A DNA stretch of 50,290 bases from Verrucomicrobiota bacterium (GCA_003164675.1 PLTX01000112.1:37389-87678); one strand, 5' to 3'. Shown: positions 15,692-23,771, numbered from the stretch's first letter. Numbers and translations: made by a program. Notes: generated by a model from the sequence alone, not told the origin.

Positions 15692-16006
15692 ATGCAATAC
15701 GCTTTGATCGTGATCGATCAGCCCAAAGTGACAGAGGCACCAACAGAACCCGAAAAACGAGCCAAGGCCGATTGGCTCTCGTTTGAAAAGAACTTTCCAG
15801 CTCTTCCAGCCCATACCGAAGGTGTCGAAAAGCTCGCCGAAAATGTCTGGCAGATTCACCTAGGAAAAGCCGTGAAAGTTCTCGGTGATCTGGTTCACTC
15901 TCTGGAAAAGTGGGGTGTTCCGTACCGGGTGGTTTTTCTTCAGGATGAACCGGACTGGGTGCGCTCACTTGGACGCCTCCACGCGGACGCGGCAAAAACC
16001 GAGTAA
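15692..16006 (+). CDS. Transposon passenger: 104-residue hypothetical protein
   Basis: The gene starts at ATG 15692, with AGGAGG 6 bases upstream; a longer frame open to 15500 is not needed. The product reads MQYALIVIDQPKVTEAPTEP, then a region with EKNFPALPAHTEGVEKLAEN and KVLGDLVHSLEKWGVPYRVV, ending FLQDEPDWVRSLGRLHADAA. The last part has the beta-rich look of small partner or immunity proteins, but no family is recognised. It follows the nuclease-like gene on the same strand by 59 bases and may be its partner. Confidence 0.7.
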   Translation: MQYALIVIDQPKVTEAPTEPEKRAKADWLSFEKNFPALPAHTEGVEKLAENVWQIHLGKAVKVLGDLVHSLEKWGVPYRVVFLQDEPDWVRSLGRLHADAAKTE

Positions 16007-16057
16007 AAGAACGCCAAAACACGCTAAAGCACGCCTAGACTCGCCTAAACAGGCTTT

Positions 16058-16080
16058 GTGTAACATTGTATATAAATCCC
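16058..16080 (-). repeat. Right terminal inverted repeat of the transposon
   Basis: Perfect inverted copy of 12300-12322, followed directly by the second copy of the duplication CAATTTTG (16081-16088). Confidence 0.95.
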
Positions 16081-16097
16081 CAATTTTGGCTTCGTTT

Positions 16098-16224
16098 CAG
16101 CAAAACAAAGCCAAGTGACAAAATGGCACACTTTGACTTCTAACACCTTGTCCCTCAATCCTATCCAAACCTCACAACACTCCAAAACATTGGCTTCGTT
16201 TGGTAAAATTACATATATGGGGCG
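16098..16224 (+). repeat. Long dispersed repeat, copy 1 (second copy 49191-49316)
   Basis: Both copies start CAGCAAAAC, share GTGACAAAATGGC and CTAACACC, and end with TTGGCTTCGTTTGGTAA and ACATATATGGGG. The middle is less conserved. Each copy is followed by an array of small palindromes, so the duplicated unit may be a whole island rather than this segment alone. Confidence 0.85.
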
Positions 16225-16248
16225 TCCCCTCTTCCCCTGCCTGCCATT

Positions 16249-16800
16249 GTAGCGCCGGTCTATGACCGCCGGTCGTTTGCCGAGTCGTTACTTGTAGCCG
16301 CGTACCGTGTACGCGGACCGGTCATCCGTCCGGCCACCCCCCTTGGAGGGCGAGCCTCCCGGCGAACCGCATCCCTGCTCTCCCTATATCAAAGAACCAT
16401 CTAACGCCGCCGACAATATCGGAATACCGATACCACAGTCAAGTCCAAACATCGATCTCCACCGCCGTTGTAGCCGCGTTTCGTAAACGCGGTCCGTCCG
16501 TCCGGCTTGCCTTCCCCTCGCTTCCTCTCGGAGGGTCGGGCTTCCGCACGACCGTTGGCTCTAAAGGCCCCTCCGTCTCCCCTGCTCCCCCGCCTCCTCG
16601 TCTCCTCGTCTCCTCGCCCCTTGGGGGGAGCCGAGTCCGCGAGACGCCACGAACCTCCGAACCGGAGTTCGGAGCAAAGGATTAAGGTGAGGGGTGCCTC
16701 CGCCGTCTCCCCTTGAGCACCTGTCCGCCGTAGGCGCGATGTTGTACCCGTGTTCGTTGTAGCCGCGTTTCGTAAACGCGGTCCGTCCGTCCGGCTTGCC
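16249..16800 (+). repeat. Palindrome island 1: covarying hairpins and GGAGGG repeats
   Basis: No gene is visible between 16089 and 17036. Hairpins of one family occur at 16256-16268 (CGGTC-TAT-GACCG), 16298-16316 (CCGCGTAC-CGT-GTACGCGG), 16474-16492 (CCGCGTTT-CGT-AAACGCGG) and 16762-16780 (the same as the last). Several begin GTAGC and are followed by GTCCGTCCGTCCGGCTTGCC. GGAGGG-type copies lie at 16343-16363 and 16528-16556. A third segment (AAAGGATTAAGGTGAGGGG, 16676-16694) matches the repeat before the transposon. Confidence 0.85.
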
Positions 16801-17036
16801 TTCTCCTGTAGCTGCGCCTCTATGAAGCGCGGGTCGTTCCTCGTCGTTGGCAGGGCCGCGTGCCCCCACGCGGCGGCTTTCCGACGTTCTCAACGGTCTC
16901 CCGAAGCGACCCCGGAGGCTTGCATTTTCGGGCATGCAGGCCTAAGTTACTATGGGTGGTAGAAGATAGACCTGACAGCGTGGCGGTCGGTTGGATTGAC
17001 AACCAGTCTTAACCATCGCCGCCGGGAAAGGTCGAT

Positions 17037-17345
17037 ATGGTAGCGATCAGCAGTATAGACCAGCAGACGTTCCGCCAGTTGTTGTCAGCCACTACAGCTT
17101 CGGAGATTGCCCTCGGAGTCGAGGCCGAATGGTTTGCCGACCGCAACGAAAGCATTCTTGGCGCCGTCGGATTCGGCGGTCGGTACAAGGGCTGGGGCTA
17201 CGCGATGCTCAAGCGCGACACGCCCGACGGCTTCCGGGTCTGTGTGCGGCAGGAACACTTCGCCTCCCGCCACACCGCCAGAATCATGTTGCTCCGTCAA
17301 ATGGCCGGGGCCGAAACCGTCGAAGCCGAACGACTGGCAGCGTAG
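17037..17345 (+). CDS. Hypothetical protein inside the repeat island
   Basis: This 102-residue protein starts MVAISSIDQQTFRQLLSATT. Its centre, EWFADRNESILGAVGFGG, followed by GWGYAMLKRDTPDGFRV, reads like a small conserved domain known to me only as uncharacterised (W-F-A-D...L-G-x-V...W-G-Y). GGGAAAGG lies about 6 bases before the ATG. The gene is flanked on both sides by palindromic repeats (ending at 16800, starting again at 17397), an arrangement often seen for recently acquired or degraded genes. No function is proposed. Confidence 0.55.
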   Translation: MVAISSIDQQTFRQLLSATTASEIALGVEAEWFADRNESILGAVGFGGRYKGWGYAMLKRDTPDGFRVCVRQEHFASRHTARIMLLRQMAGAETVEAERLAA

Positions 17346-17396
17346 ACAGGCGGAGTCGCGAGGCTGGACGTTTTGGGGGAGTCGTATCGGTTCGTT

Positions 17397-17441
17397 GTAG
17401 CCGCGATTCACAATCGCGGTCTGTCCGTCCGGCTTGCCTTC
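17397..17441 (+). repeat. Palindromic repeat copy with compensatory stem change
   Basis: GTAG is followed by CCGCGATT-CAC-AATCGCGG (17401-17419), an 8-bp perfect stem, and the family tail GTCTGTCCGTCCGGCTTGCC. Compared with the copies in island 1, both arms have changed together. A common dispersed sequence, TGAGCCTGTCGAAGG, lies nearby at 17503-17517. Confidence 0.85.
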
Positions 17442-17580
17442 CGCCCTAGCCGCCCTTCTATGAAGCGCGGGCCGGTCTTTTGCCTTCCCCACTCTGTCAT
17501 CCTGAGCCTGTCGAAGGATCTCTGTCGTTTCCTCCTCGCCTTCGTCCCCACCCCCCACCGCGCCCGAAGGCCACGTTAAC

Positions 17581-17646
17581 CCGCTGCGGAGTTTCACGTG
17601 GCGCCACCTCCCGCATCTCTTTCGTCAATGTAAACCGTCCACACAT
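17581..17646 (-). pseudogene. Start fragment of a SRAP/YedK (HMCES-type) gene
   Basis: The minus strand reads MCGRFTLTKEMREVA, the exact style of N-terminus of SRAP proteins, in which Cys2 becomes the catalytic, DNA-crosslinking residue after Met removal. The match runs for only about 20 residues before the sequence turns Gly/Arg-rich and enters repeats, so the remaining 200 or so residues of a normal SRAP protein are missing. It is a gene remnant cut by the repeat island. Confidence 0.6.
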
Positions 17647-17775
17647 GCCAACGCCTTTACTTGTCAGCCCGACAATTTCGAGCGGAGATAGCCGGTGTCG
17701 CGCCTCCGCAGCCATTATGTTCCACGGGTCGAAGGCGCTTGTAAGATTTGAGGAAAGCGCTACCATCAAGTCGCC

Positions 17776-18447
17776 ATGCGCCTGTATAGGTCAATTGTGA
17801 CAGGGAGCCTCCTGGCCACAGCCGTGGCGTTTGCCAATACTGCTATCGCCGACAGGATTCATGACTACGCCGGAAGCCTCAACTACACCGGTATCAGCAA
17901 CCTCCTTCAAGAAGACCCATCCCTCGTGAACCTCAAAGACGCACAAGGGCGCACACCATTGTTATGCGCTATTGGCGCCAACGCCACTTATAATGCGGAC
18001 GGCTTGAAAAAGACCATCGACGTGCTGCTGGTAAGCCATGCGGACATTGGCGCGCGGGACAAAGGCGGCAACACAGTCGTTCATTATGCCATTAGACAGG
18101 GGATGGACTACGTGAAATTGTTCGTCTCGTCAGACCACAAGCTCGTTGTCGCCGCGAACAACCTTCAGGAGACTCCACTTCATACGGCGGTCTGGTTTGG
18201 ACAAAACAACATCGCCGAATTTCTGATCGTTTCGGGTGCTCATGTGGACGCCAGAAACAAAGACGGTGCGACCCCTTTACATATTGCCGTGGAGAAAACA
18301 AATGCCGACATGGTGAGGCTCCTGCTGAAATATCATGCCGACATCAATGCGCGGACGAACGCTGGCAAAACCCCCTACACTCTCGCGTACAACGACAACG
18401 ACTCTACCTTCCAAAGATTCATCCGCAAGAATGGCGGTCACGAATAG
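17776..18447 (+). CDS. Secreted ankyrin-repeat protein
   Basis: This 223-residue protein has an N-terminal signal peptide (basic start, hydrophobic LLATAVAFANTAIA, cleavage near residue 25) and about four or five ankyrin repeats. The clearest units are GRTPLLCAIG, GNTVVHYAIRQG, QETPLHTAVWFG, GATPLHIAVEKTNADMVRLL and GKTPYTLAYN, spaced by about 33 residues. Ankyrin arrays mediate protein-protein contacts, and the signal suggests a periplasmic or secreted location. It lies 32 bases before a kinase fragment on the same strand, in a gene-poor repeat-rich stretch. Confidence 0.85.
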   Translation: MRLYRSIVTGSLLATAVAFANTAIADRIHDYAGSLNYTGISNLLQEDPSLVNLKDAQGRTPLLCAIGANATYNADGLKKTIDVLLVSHADIGARDKGGNTVVHYAIRQGMDYVKLFVSSDHKLVVAANNLQETPLHTAVWFGQNNIAEFLIVSGAHVDARNKDGATPLHIAVEKTNADMVRLLLKYHADINARTNAGKTPYTLAYNDNDSTFQRFIRKNGGHE

Positions 18448-18479
18448 CCACGTAATCTATCGCGTTCAAACCTAGCGTC

Positions 18480-19007
18480 ATGCAGAGAATTCAACTCCCA
18501 AAAGGTGTATTCGAACTTGATCCGGATAAGCCACTAGGGAAGCGTGGGGGGTTCGGGCAGGTCTTTTGTGGTCAGTCTCCAACAAACGGAAACCTAGCGA
18601 TAAAGAGACTATACGTTTCCGCTGTCGATGCCGCCCATCGGGAATTGAGAATCGCCGAGGAGTTGTCCGGCCGTTCCTTCCAAAACGTCATCCCTTTCAT
18701 TGACTCGGGCGAGGACCCTGACTCCGGTTCTTACTTCATCGTGATGCCCAGGGCTGAGAAGAGCCTTCAAGATTTGATCGACTCGGAACCACCGCGCTCT
18801 CCGGCCGAAGCGGCCGTAATTATGCTTCAAATTCTGTCCGGCTTGCTCGAAGTTCCAGAGTTGATCCACAGAGATCTGAAGCCCGCAAACGTGCTGTTCC
18901 ATGAGAATAAGTGGAAAGTCGCGGACTTCGGAATCGCCAAGTTTGTTGAAGAATCAATACGGCTAGAGGGTCAACGCTTGACTCTTGACGTCCACTCGTT
19001 TGCCTAA
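18480..19007 (+). pseudogene. Ser/Thr protein kinase, truncated after the DFG motif
   Basis: The product has 175 residues. The N-lobe and first part of the C-lobe are clear: Gly-rich loop GKRGGFGQVF (20-29), Lys42 in NLAIKRLYV, Glu55, HRDLKPANVLF (130-140) and DFGIAKFVEES (149-159). After that the sequence (IRLEGQRLTLDVHSFA) no longer resembles a kinase and stops; the activation-loop APE motif and the rest of the C-lobe, about 100 residues, are missing. With an incomplete substrate-binding lobe it is unlikely to be active. The break at about 18960 is just before the convergent phosphoesterase gene, so a deletion there is the simplest explanation. Confidence 0.75.
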
Positions 19008-19020
19008 CCACTGCTGCCCG

Positions 19021-19827
19021 CTACAGCCACGCCGCGATCCGGTCCGCAATCCCCTTGTCGCAGACCGGTCCCAAGACCTTCCGGACATGCTCTTTGGCCT
19101 GGTCGCGGGGATATGCCACGTCGTATTTCTCGACCTGCCAGTCGTTCCCTTCCAGCTCGTCGAGAATCAGGTATTCCGGCCGCCGCTTCGGGTTGGTCGG
19201 GAAACCAACCGACCCCGTGCCGATCCAGCCGAGGTCATCCTTTCTCAACAGGACGGGATGCGGATCGCGGCCTTCACCCTCGTGTGTCGTCATCGGCACG
19301 AGCACAATCGGCTTCTCTTCCTTGGACAACTCCGCCCGCATCGTATGGGTGTGGCCATAGAAACACACCCGCCCGTTGTTGAACCGCAAACACGCCAGCT
19401 CGCTCTTGGCGTTCCGGGCCGCGCGATGATACCCGCCGCTGCTCGGCGTCGCCAGCGAGTCGTGCGTCAACCAGATCGTGTCATTCACGCACGTCGTTAG
19501 GCACGGCGAGTCGATGAACTCTTTTGCCCACGGTTTGTCCTCCATCTGCTTCCACGTCCACGCCAGCGTTTGGACCGCTTCCGGGCTGTACCCGGTCGAT
19601 TCCACGTCCCCGCGAAGCGCCAGTTCATGGTTCCCCGCCACCCAGGCCAGATTGCCGTTGTCCGCCAGGGGCTTCAACCGCTCCATACACTCCAGCGGGT
19701 CAGCCCCATACCCAACGATATCGCCGACGAACAAATACGCCTCCGCGCCGCGGGCCCGGCCGGCCTCCAACACGGCGTCAAGCGCCAACAGGTTCGCGTG
19801 CACATCTCCAAATACCAGGTATCTCAT
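19021..19827 (-). CDS. Calcineurin-like metallophosphoesterase
   Basis: This 268-residue protein has all the metal-binding motifs of the calcineurin-like fold: GDVHAN (Asp8, His10), GDIVGYGADP (Asp36), GNHE (Asn66, His67), LTHDS and GHTHT (about 158-162). Such cytoplasmic enzymes use two metal ions to hydrolyse phosphomonoesters or diesters; the substrate cannot be read from the sequence. A variable C-terminal part (LDELEGNDWQVEKYDVAY) may be a lid. It ends 13 bases from the truncated kinase on the other strand and starts 3 bases after the ROK kinase stop, so the two minus-strand genes form an operon. Confidence 0.88.
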   Translation of the reverse strand: MRYLVFGDVHANLLALDAVLEAGRARGAEAYLFVGDIVGYGADPLECMERLKPLADNGNLAWVAGNHELALRGDVESTGYSPEAVQTLAWTWKQMEDKPWAKEFIDSPCLTTCVNDTIWLTHDSLATPSSGGYHRAARNAKSELACLRFNNGRVCFYGHTHTMRAELSKEEKPIVLVPMTTHEGEGRDPHPVLLRKDDLGWIGTGSVGFPTNPKRRPEYLILDELEGNDWQVEKYDVAYPRDQAKEHVRKVLGPVCDKGIADRIAAWL

Positions 19828-19830
19828 CGG

Positions 19831-20628
19831 TCAAGCCTCATTCGCTGCCAATAATGCCGCACCCGTCACGACCACTGTATCCCCCAACGCGGCAGGAACA
19901 ATCCGAAAATTCCGTCGATACGGCCCGAACACAAACTGCTTCGCCGTCCTGCGCACGGGCCGCAAAAACTTCTCACCCGCCCGCGCCACGCCGCCGCCGA
20001 CCACGACGATATCGGGATTGAGCAACGTGATCGCATTGGCGAGGGCGACGCCATAATACCTGGCCGATTCCGCCACCGTGGTCTTTCCGCGCTCGATGGA
20101 CAATCCCGACGACAATTCTTCCAGAATCCGCCACCGGCCGCGCACGAAGAATCGGGTATGCCCGATCTCCGTCGCGCCGAATCGCCCGTTGTGAATCTCC
20201 CCGTCGACCACAAACCCGCCGCCGATTCTCGTCCCGACGTTCGAGTACAGCACGGCGCGCCGTCCCCGACCCGCGCCGATCAGTGCTTCCGCCAGCGCCG
20301 CGACATTGGTATCGTTTTCGATCACAGTCGCCAGTTTGAAGCGCTGCCGAAACCAACGCCGCAACGCAAAACCGTCCCAACCTCTGATATGAAAGGAGCG
20401 CACCACACGGCCATGGGGAGCATCTACCGGACCACCAAAACCGACCCCGATGGCCTTCACCGGATGCTCAGCCAGCACGGAGGGAATGATCCGTTCGAGT
20501 TGATGGAGAATCCCGCGCGCGCCGTCGCGCCGCACCACCGCGACCCGCGTCAGTTGGGCGATCCGACCCCGCCGGTCGCACGCGTCCACCTGCAGCTTCG
20601 TCCCGCCAATCTCCACGCCGAGGTACAT
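19831..20628 (-). CDS. ROK family sugar kinase lacking the zinc-binding cysteines
   Basis: This 265-residue ROK-type kinase of the sugar kinase superfamily has the ATP phosphate loop GVEIGGTKLQVD, catalytic Asp in VIENDTNVAALAEA, GTRIGGGFVVDGEI and a C-terminal VVVGGGVARAGEKF. The ROK signature GHTRF is present, but the CxCGxxGCxE zinc motif expected about 10-15 residues later is replaced by RGRWRILEELSSG, with no cysteines. The group is usually specific for glucose or N-acetylsugars. Sequence context suggests a glucokinase-like role, but the missing zinc site leaves substrate and activity open. It is the first gene of a two-gene operon with the phosphoesterase. Confidence 0.85.
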   Translation of the reverse strand: MYLGVEIGGTKLQVDACDRRGRIAQLTRVAVVRRDGARGILHQLERIIPSVLAEHPVKAIGVGFGGPVDAPHGRVVRSFHIRGWDGFALRRWFRQRFKLATVIENDTNVAALAEALIGAGRGRRAVLYSNVGTRIGGGFVVDGEIHNGRFGATEIGHTRFFVRGRWRILEELSSGLSIERGKTTVAESARYYGVALANAITLLNPDIVVVGGGVARAGEKFLRPVRRTAKQFVFGPYRRNFRIVPAALGDTVVVTGAALLAANEA

Positions 20629-20719
20629 GAGCTGGTAAGCCGTAGTTTACTGGACGCGCGGCTGTCCAATCCAGAGTTAATTCGCGCGAGTGCGCCCTAC
20701 CGACGACACGAAACGAGCG

Positions 20720-22084
20720 TCACTTCAACAACTTCTTCCACCGGGCGATCTGCGCTTTGACGTTCTTTGGCGACGGTGCGCCGATGGCGGTGCGGGCAGC
20801 AAGCGCCCGCTGCACGTCGAAAACTTTGCCGGCAGCCGCGCCGTACTTCTTGGTCGCCAGCTTGGGCAACGGCGTGCGCGTGCTCTCCGCTTCGGCGACG
20901 AGCGCGCCGACCGCGTGATGGGCCTCGCGAAATGGCATGCCGCGTTTCACCAGGAAGTCAACCAGATCGGTCGCCAGCAACATCGGATCGCTCGCCGCGG
21001 CCTCGCATCGGGCGCGATTCACTTTCGTGTGGCCCAGCATGTCCGCCATGACACGCAGGGACGCCAATAACGTGTCCACCGAGTCAAAGAGCGGCTCCTT
21101 GTCCTCTTGCATGTCGCGGTTGTAGGTCAGCGGCAAACCTTTCATCATCGTAAGCACCGCCAGGAGATTCCCATAGAGTCGTCCGGTCTTGCCGCGCACG
21201 AGTTCCGCGACATCGGGGTTCTTCTTTTGCGGCATCAGCGAGGAACCCGTCGTGTACCCGTCCCCGATCGTGATGAAGCCAAACTCCGCCGTTGACCACA
21301 GAATGATGTCTTCGGCCAGTCGCGACAAATGCATCCCGCAAATCGCCGCATTGCTGAGGAACGCGACGACGAAATCGCGGTCGCTCACCGCGTCCATTGA
21401 GTTGTCGGTCACCAGCGCGAGGCCGAGTTGACGCGCCACGTACGCGCGGTCGAGCTTCAACGTCGTTCCTGCGAGCGCGCCGGAGCCGAGCGGGCAACGG
21501 AACAAACTGAGCAGCGACAACCCGAAGCGATGATGGTCGCGCTCGAACATTTCAGCGTACGCGAGCATGGCGTGGCTGAAGAGCACAGGTTGCGCGCGCT
21601 GCAAGTGCGTGTAACCGGGCATGACAACATTGACGTTGTTCTCCGCCAGGGCGACCAAAGATTTCTGAAGTCCACGAATGGCTTCCAGCACGCGCATGAC
21701 TTCGCCGCGGAGCCAGAGACGAATATCCGTCGCAACCTGATCATTCCGGCTTCGCGCGGTGTGCAGTTTCTTGCCGGCGGCGCCAATCTTGCGGACCAAC
21801 GCCGCTTCGATGTTCATGTGCACGTCTTCGCATGCGGGGTCCCACTTGAACTTGCCAGCCTTGATCTCCCGTTCGATGGCCCGCAGGCCGCGCGCGATCT
21901 TCGCCGCCTCAGCCTTGGTGAGGAGACCGACCTTGGCCAGTCCTTTCGCGTGCGCGATCGAGCTGGCGATGTCCTGCGGGTACAGCCGCCAGTCGAAGCT
22001 CACGCTCTCCGTGAACGCCTTTACGGCATCCGCGGGCCCGGCCGAGAACCGACCGCCCCACGTTCGTTGAGTTGATTTCTTCAC
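20720..22084 (-). CDS. argH: Argininosuccinate lyase
   Basis: This 454-residue enzyme splits argininosuccinate into arginine and fumarate, the last step of arginine synthesis. The fumarase/aspartase superfamily signature GSSLMPQKKNPD is intact, as are the N-terminal TWGGRFSAGPADAVKAFTES, ARSRNDQVATD and PGYTHLQRAQPVLFSH regions, which shape the substrate pocket and carry catalytic His. Length is typical. The start is the ATG at 22084, 13 bases after the end of the upstream secreted-protein gene, so they may be co-transcribed. argG, the preceding enzyme of the pathway, is 4 kb away on the same strand. Confidence 0.95.
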   Translation of the reverse strand: MKKSTQRTWGGRFSAGPADAVKAFTESVSFDWRLYPQDIASSIAHAKGLAKVGLLTKAEAAKIARGLRAIEREIKAGKFKWDPACEDVHMNIEAALVRKIGAAGKKLHTARSRNDQVATDIRLWLRGEVMRVLEAIRGLQKSLVALAENNVNVVMPGYTHLQRAQPVLFSHAMLAYAEMFERDHHRFGLSLLSLFRCPLGSGALAGTTLKLDRAYVARQLGLALVTDNSMDAVSDRDFVVAFLSNAAICGMHLSRLAEDIILWSTAEFGFITIGDGYTTGSSLMPQKKNPDVAELVRGKTGRLYGNLLAVLTMMKGLPLTYNRDMQEDKEPLFDSVDTLLASLRVMADMLGHTKVNRARCEAAASDPMLLATDLVDFLVKRGMPFREAHHAVGALVAEAESTRTPLPKLATKKYGAAAGKVFDVQRALAARTAIGAPSPKNVKAQIARWKKLLK

Positions 22085-22097
22085 GAATTCGTCACGC

Positions 22098-22880
22098 TCA
22101 ATAGTTCCCGCCGCCGTGCTGTCCGGCGCCCGCCGGCATCATGTGCTGCATGCTGCCCATCATCATTTCCTGAATACTGCCGTACTTGGTGAAGTCGCTC
22201 GGCGGATCGAATACCGACGCATCCGGGGCCGACAACTTGACATTGCTGAAGTGCGTAGTGATTGTCGCGCCACTGGCCTGCATTTCCGTCTTGATCGGGA
22301 AATTGTTGAGATCGGTTGCCTGCCACGCGAGTATCTCGTGCTGCGAACCGTCATCCGCCGTGAAGGTGATCTTGTTCTCGACGCACGGATGACCGTCCAC
22401 GGTGTCCTTGCCAATCTGGGTCACATCGACCTTGGGTACCTTCGGCTGCGTCTTGTCGGTCGGCGAAGCCTGCGAAGGCGTGATTTCCGTGTACGACTTC
22501 AACCCCGGATACACGAGGTACACGACCTTCTTGTCGCCACGATAAATGTTCACGGCCCGATCCATGCCCATCTGTTTCATCTGGGCAATGGCTTGGGGCG
22601 GCATTTTCGTGCCGGTCATGCTCGTCATGTCGATGTCGGTGCGCAGATTGCCTTTGAGGAACGCGTAGGAAGCTGACATCCCCATGGGCGTGCCGTGCTG
22701 GGCGTCCGCAATCGTGATGTCCGCGGTGGCCGTGAACGCCTGGTTGTTGCCGAATATCTTCGCCATGTCCGCGCTGCCGATATCGCGCGACCCGGCGCCG
22801 ACCATCCGTTGTGCAAAGCCGGTCGGGACTGCCAGAAACGCCATCACTGCCATCGCTGGATAGACATGCCATGCCTTCAT
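22098..22880 (-). CDS. Secreted DUF4412-like protein
   Basis: The protein has 260 residues from the ATG at 22880, preceded by AGGAG at suitable spacing; a longer frame to 22994 is not needed. An N-terminal signal peptide (MAVMAFLAVPTGFAQ) is followed by a beta-rich domain with DITIADAQHGTPMGMSASYA, NIYRGDKKVVYLVYPGLKSY and VDGHPCVENKITFTADDGSQ, which resembles DUF4412 or LolA-like periplasmic proteins that handle lipids or bind metal. The C-terminus is rich in Met, Gly and His (MMMGSMQHMMPAGAGQHGGG), which could bind metal. The family call is moderate and the function unknown. Confidence 0.7.
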   Translation of the reverse strand: MKAWHVYPAMAVMAFLAVPTGFAQRMVGAGSRDIGSADMAKIFGNNQAFTATADITIADAQHGTPMGMSASYAFLKGNLRTDIDMTSMTGTKMPPQAIAQMKQMGMDRAVNIYRGDKKVVYLVYPGLKSYTEITPSQASPTDKTQPKVPKVDVTQIGKDTVDGHPCVENKITFTADDGSQHEILAWQATDLNNFPIKTEMQASGATITTHFSNVKLSAPDASVFDPPSDFTKYGSIQEMMMGSMQHMMPAGAGQHGGGNY

Positions 22881-22985
22881 TGATCGTTTCTCCTTTTGCT
22901 GGTTGCCGCTGACCGTAGCAAGCACAGTGCGGCTACAACAACAAAAAAATCGCCGACCGCGGCGCACTCCGCTACAGTGTCCCTC

Positions 22986-23639
22986 GTGAAACACGATATC
23001 CGCGCCGTGCTATTCGATCTGGACGGCACACTGGCCGACACGCTCGCCGATCTGGCCAGTGCGACCAATTGGGCGCTCCAGCAGGTCGGCTGTCCGCCCT
23101 GCACGGTCGACAGCTACCGTTACAAAGTCGGCGACGGCGCGCGCGAGATGTGTGAACGGGCCTTGCCTGCGGACAAACAGGGTTTGGCGGATGACGTCTT
23201 GCGGCTGATGGGTCAGCAGTACGACAAGCATTGTTTTGACCTCACGCGGCTGTATCCGGGAATTGCCGACCTGATCTCGGCGCTCACCCAGCGACGCCTC
23301 AGTCTGGCGGTGTTATCCAACAAGCCCGACGAGTTCACCAAACGAGTGATCGCGCACTATTTCCAGCCCTCGCCGTTTGCCATCGTGCGCGGCCAGTTGC
23401 CGAACGTGCCGCTCAAACCCGATCCGACCGCCGCTCTCCAGATCGCGCAGGAACTCGGTATTCAGCCCGCCCACTGGTTGTATCTCGGCGACACGAACAC
23501 CGATATGCACACGGCGCGCGCGGCGGGAATGCGTCCCATCGGCGTGCTCTGGGGTTTTCGCGACCGTGCCGAGTTATTGGGCAGCGGCGCGCAACACATC
23601 GTCGCGAAACCGGAAGAAGTTTTGCGGCTGGTCGTGTAA
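22986..23639 (+). CDS. gph: HAD-superfamily phosphoglycolate phosphatase-like hydrolase
   Basis: This 217-residue protein starts at GTG 22986 (VKHDIRAVLFDLDGTLADT). The four HAD motifs are visible: DLDGT (motif I), LSNKPD (motif II), Lys in PLKPDP (motif III) and LGDTNTDMHTARAAG (motif IV). The helical cap between motifs I and II is of the size found in phosphoglycolate phosphatases, which remove 2-phosphoglycolate formed during DNA repair or side reactions. Close relatives act on other small phosphates, so the gene symbol is a best guess. It is divergent from the secreted-protein gene and ends before a bidirectional-looking terminator. Confidence 0.87.
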   Translation: MKHDIRAVLFDLDGTLADTLADLASATNWALQQVGCPPCTVDSYRYKVGDGAREMCERALPADKQGLADDVLRLMGQQYDKHCFDLTRLYPGIADLISALTQRRLSLAVLSNKPDEFTKRVIAHYFQPSPFAIVRGQLPNVPLKPDPTAALQIAQELGIQPAHWLYLGDTNTDMHTARAAGMRPIGVLWGFRDRAELLGSGAQHIVAKPEEVLRLVV

Positions 23640-23745
23640 CGACTGCGCGCGTATTGTCCGTCGTTGACGCAGTGCCGTTACAGTAGATCGAATGCTTCTC
23701 TGCCCACTCCTGAACCCGCGATCTCCCCAAAACCCGGAACAGAAA

Positions 23746-23771
23746 CGGGGAAGGTCCGAGTACCTTCCCCG
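23746..23771 (-). terminator. Rho-independent terminator
   Basis: CGGGGAAGGT and ACCTTCCCCG form a perfect 10-bp stem with a 6-base loop. Read on the minus strand it is followed by TTTCTGTTCC, 40 bases after the stop codon of the secreted-protein gene at 23811. It may also stop transcription from gph on the other strand. Confidence 0.8.

Larger units (their letters stand above)
12300..16080. mobile_element. IS1595/ISXO2-type transposon with passenger genes, intact ends
   Basis: The element is 3781 bp. Its ends are perfect 23-bp inverted repeats (starting GGGATTTATATACAATG) and it is flanked by the 8-bp direct duplication CAATTTTG (12292-12299 and 16081-16088), the target duplication length known for the IS1595 family. 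It carries an ISXO2-like transposase with a companion ORF and five other ORFs: a 27-codon candidate, a 105-residue protein, a membrane protein, a nuclease-like DUF5655 protein and a 104-residue protein. The right end has degenerate subterminal ACGCnnAA-type repeats. The target is a near-palindrome (CGAACCCAATTTTGGCTTCG) within the dispersed repeat that continues at 16098. Confidence 0.93.

Noticed and set aside
16249-17441. Hairpins considered as integron attC sites with gene cassettes
   Set aside because: The ends lack the RYYYAAC/GTTRRRY boxes, there is no integrase gene in view, and copies also sit inside coding genes.
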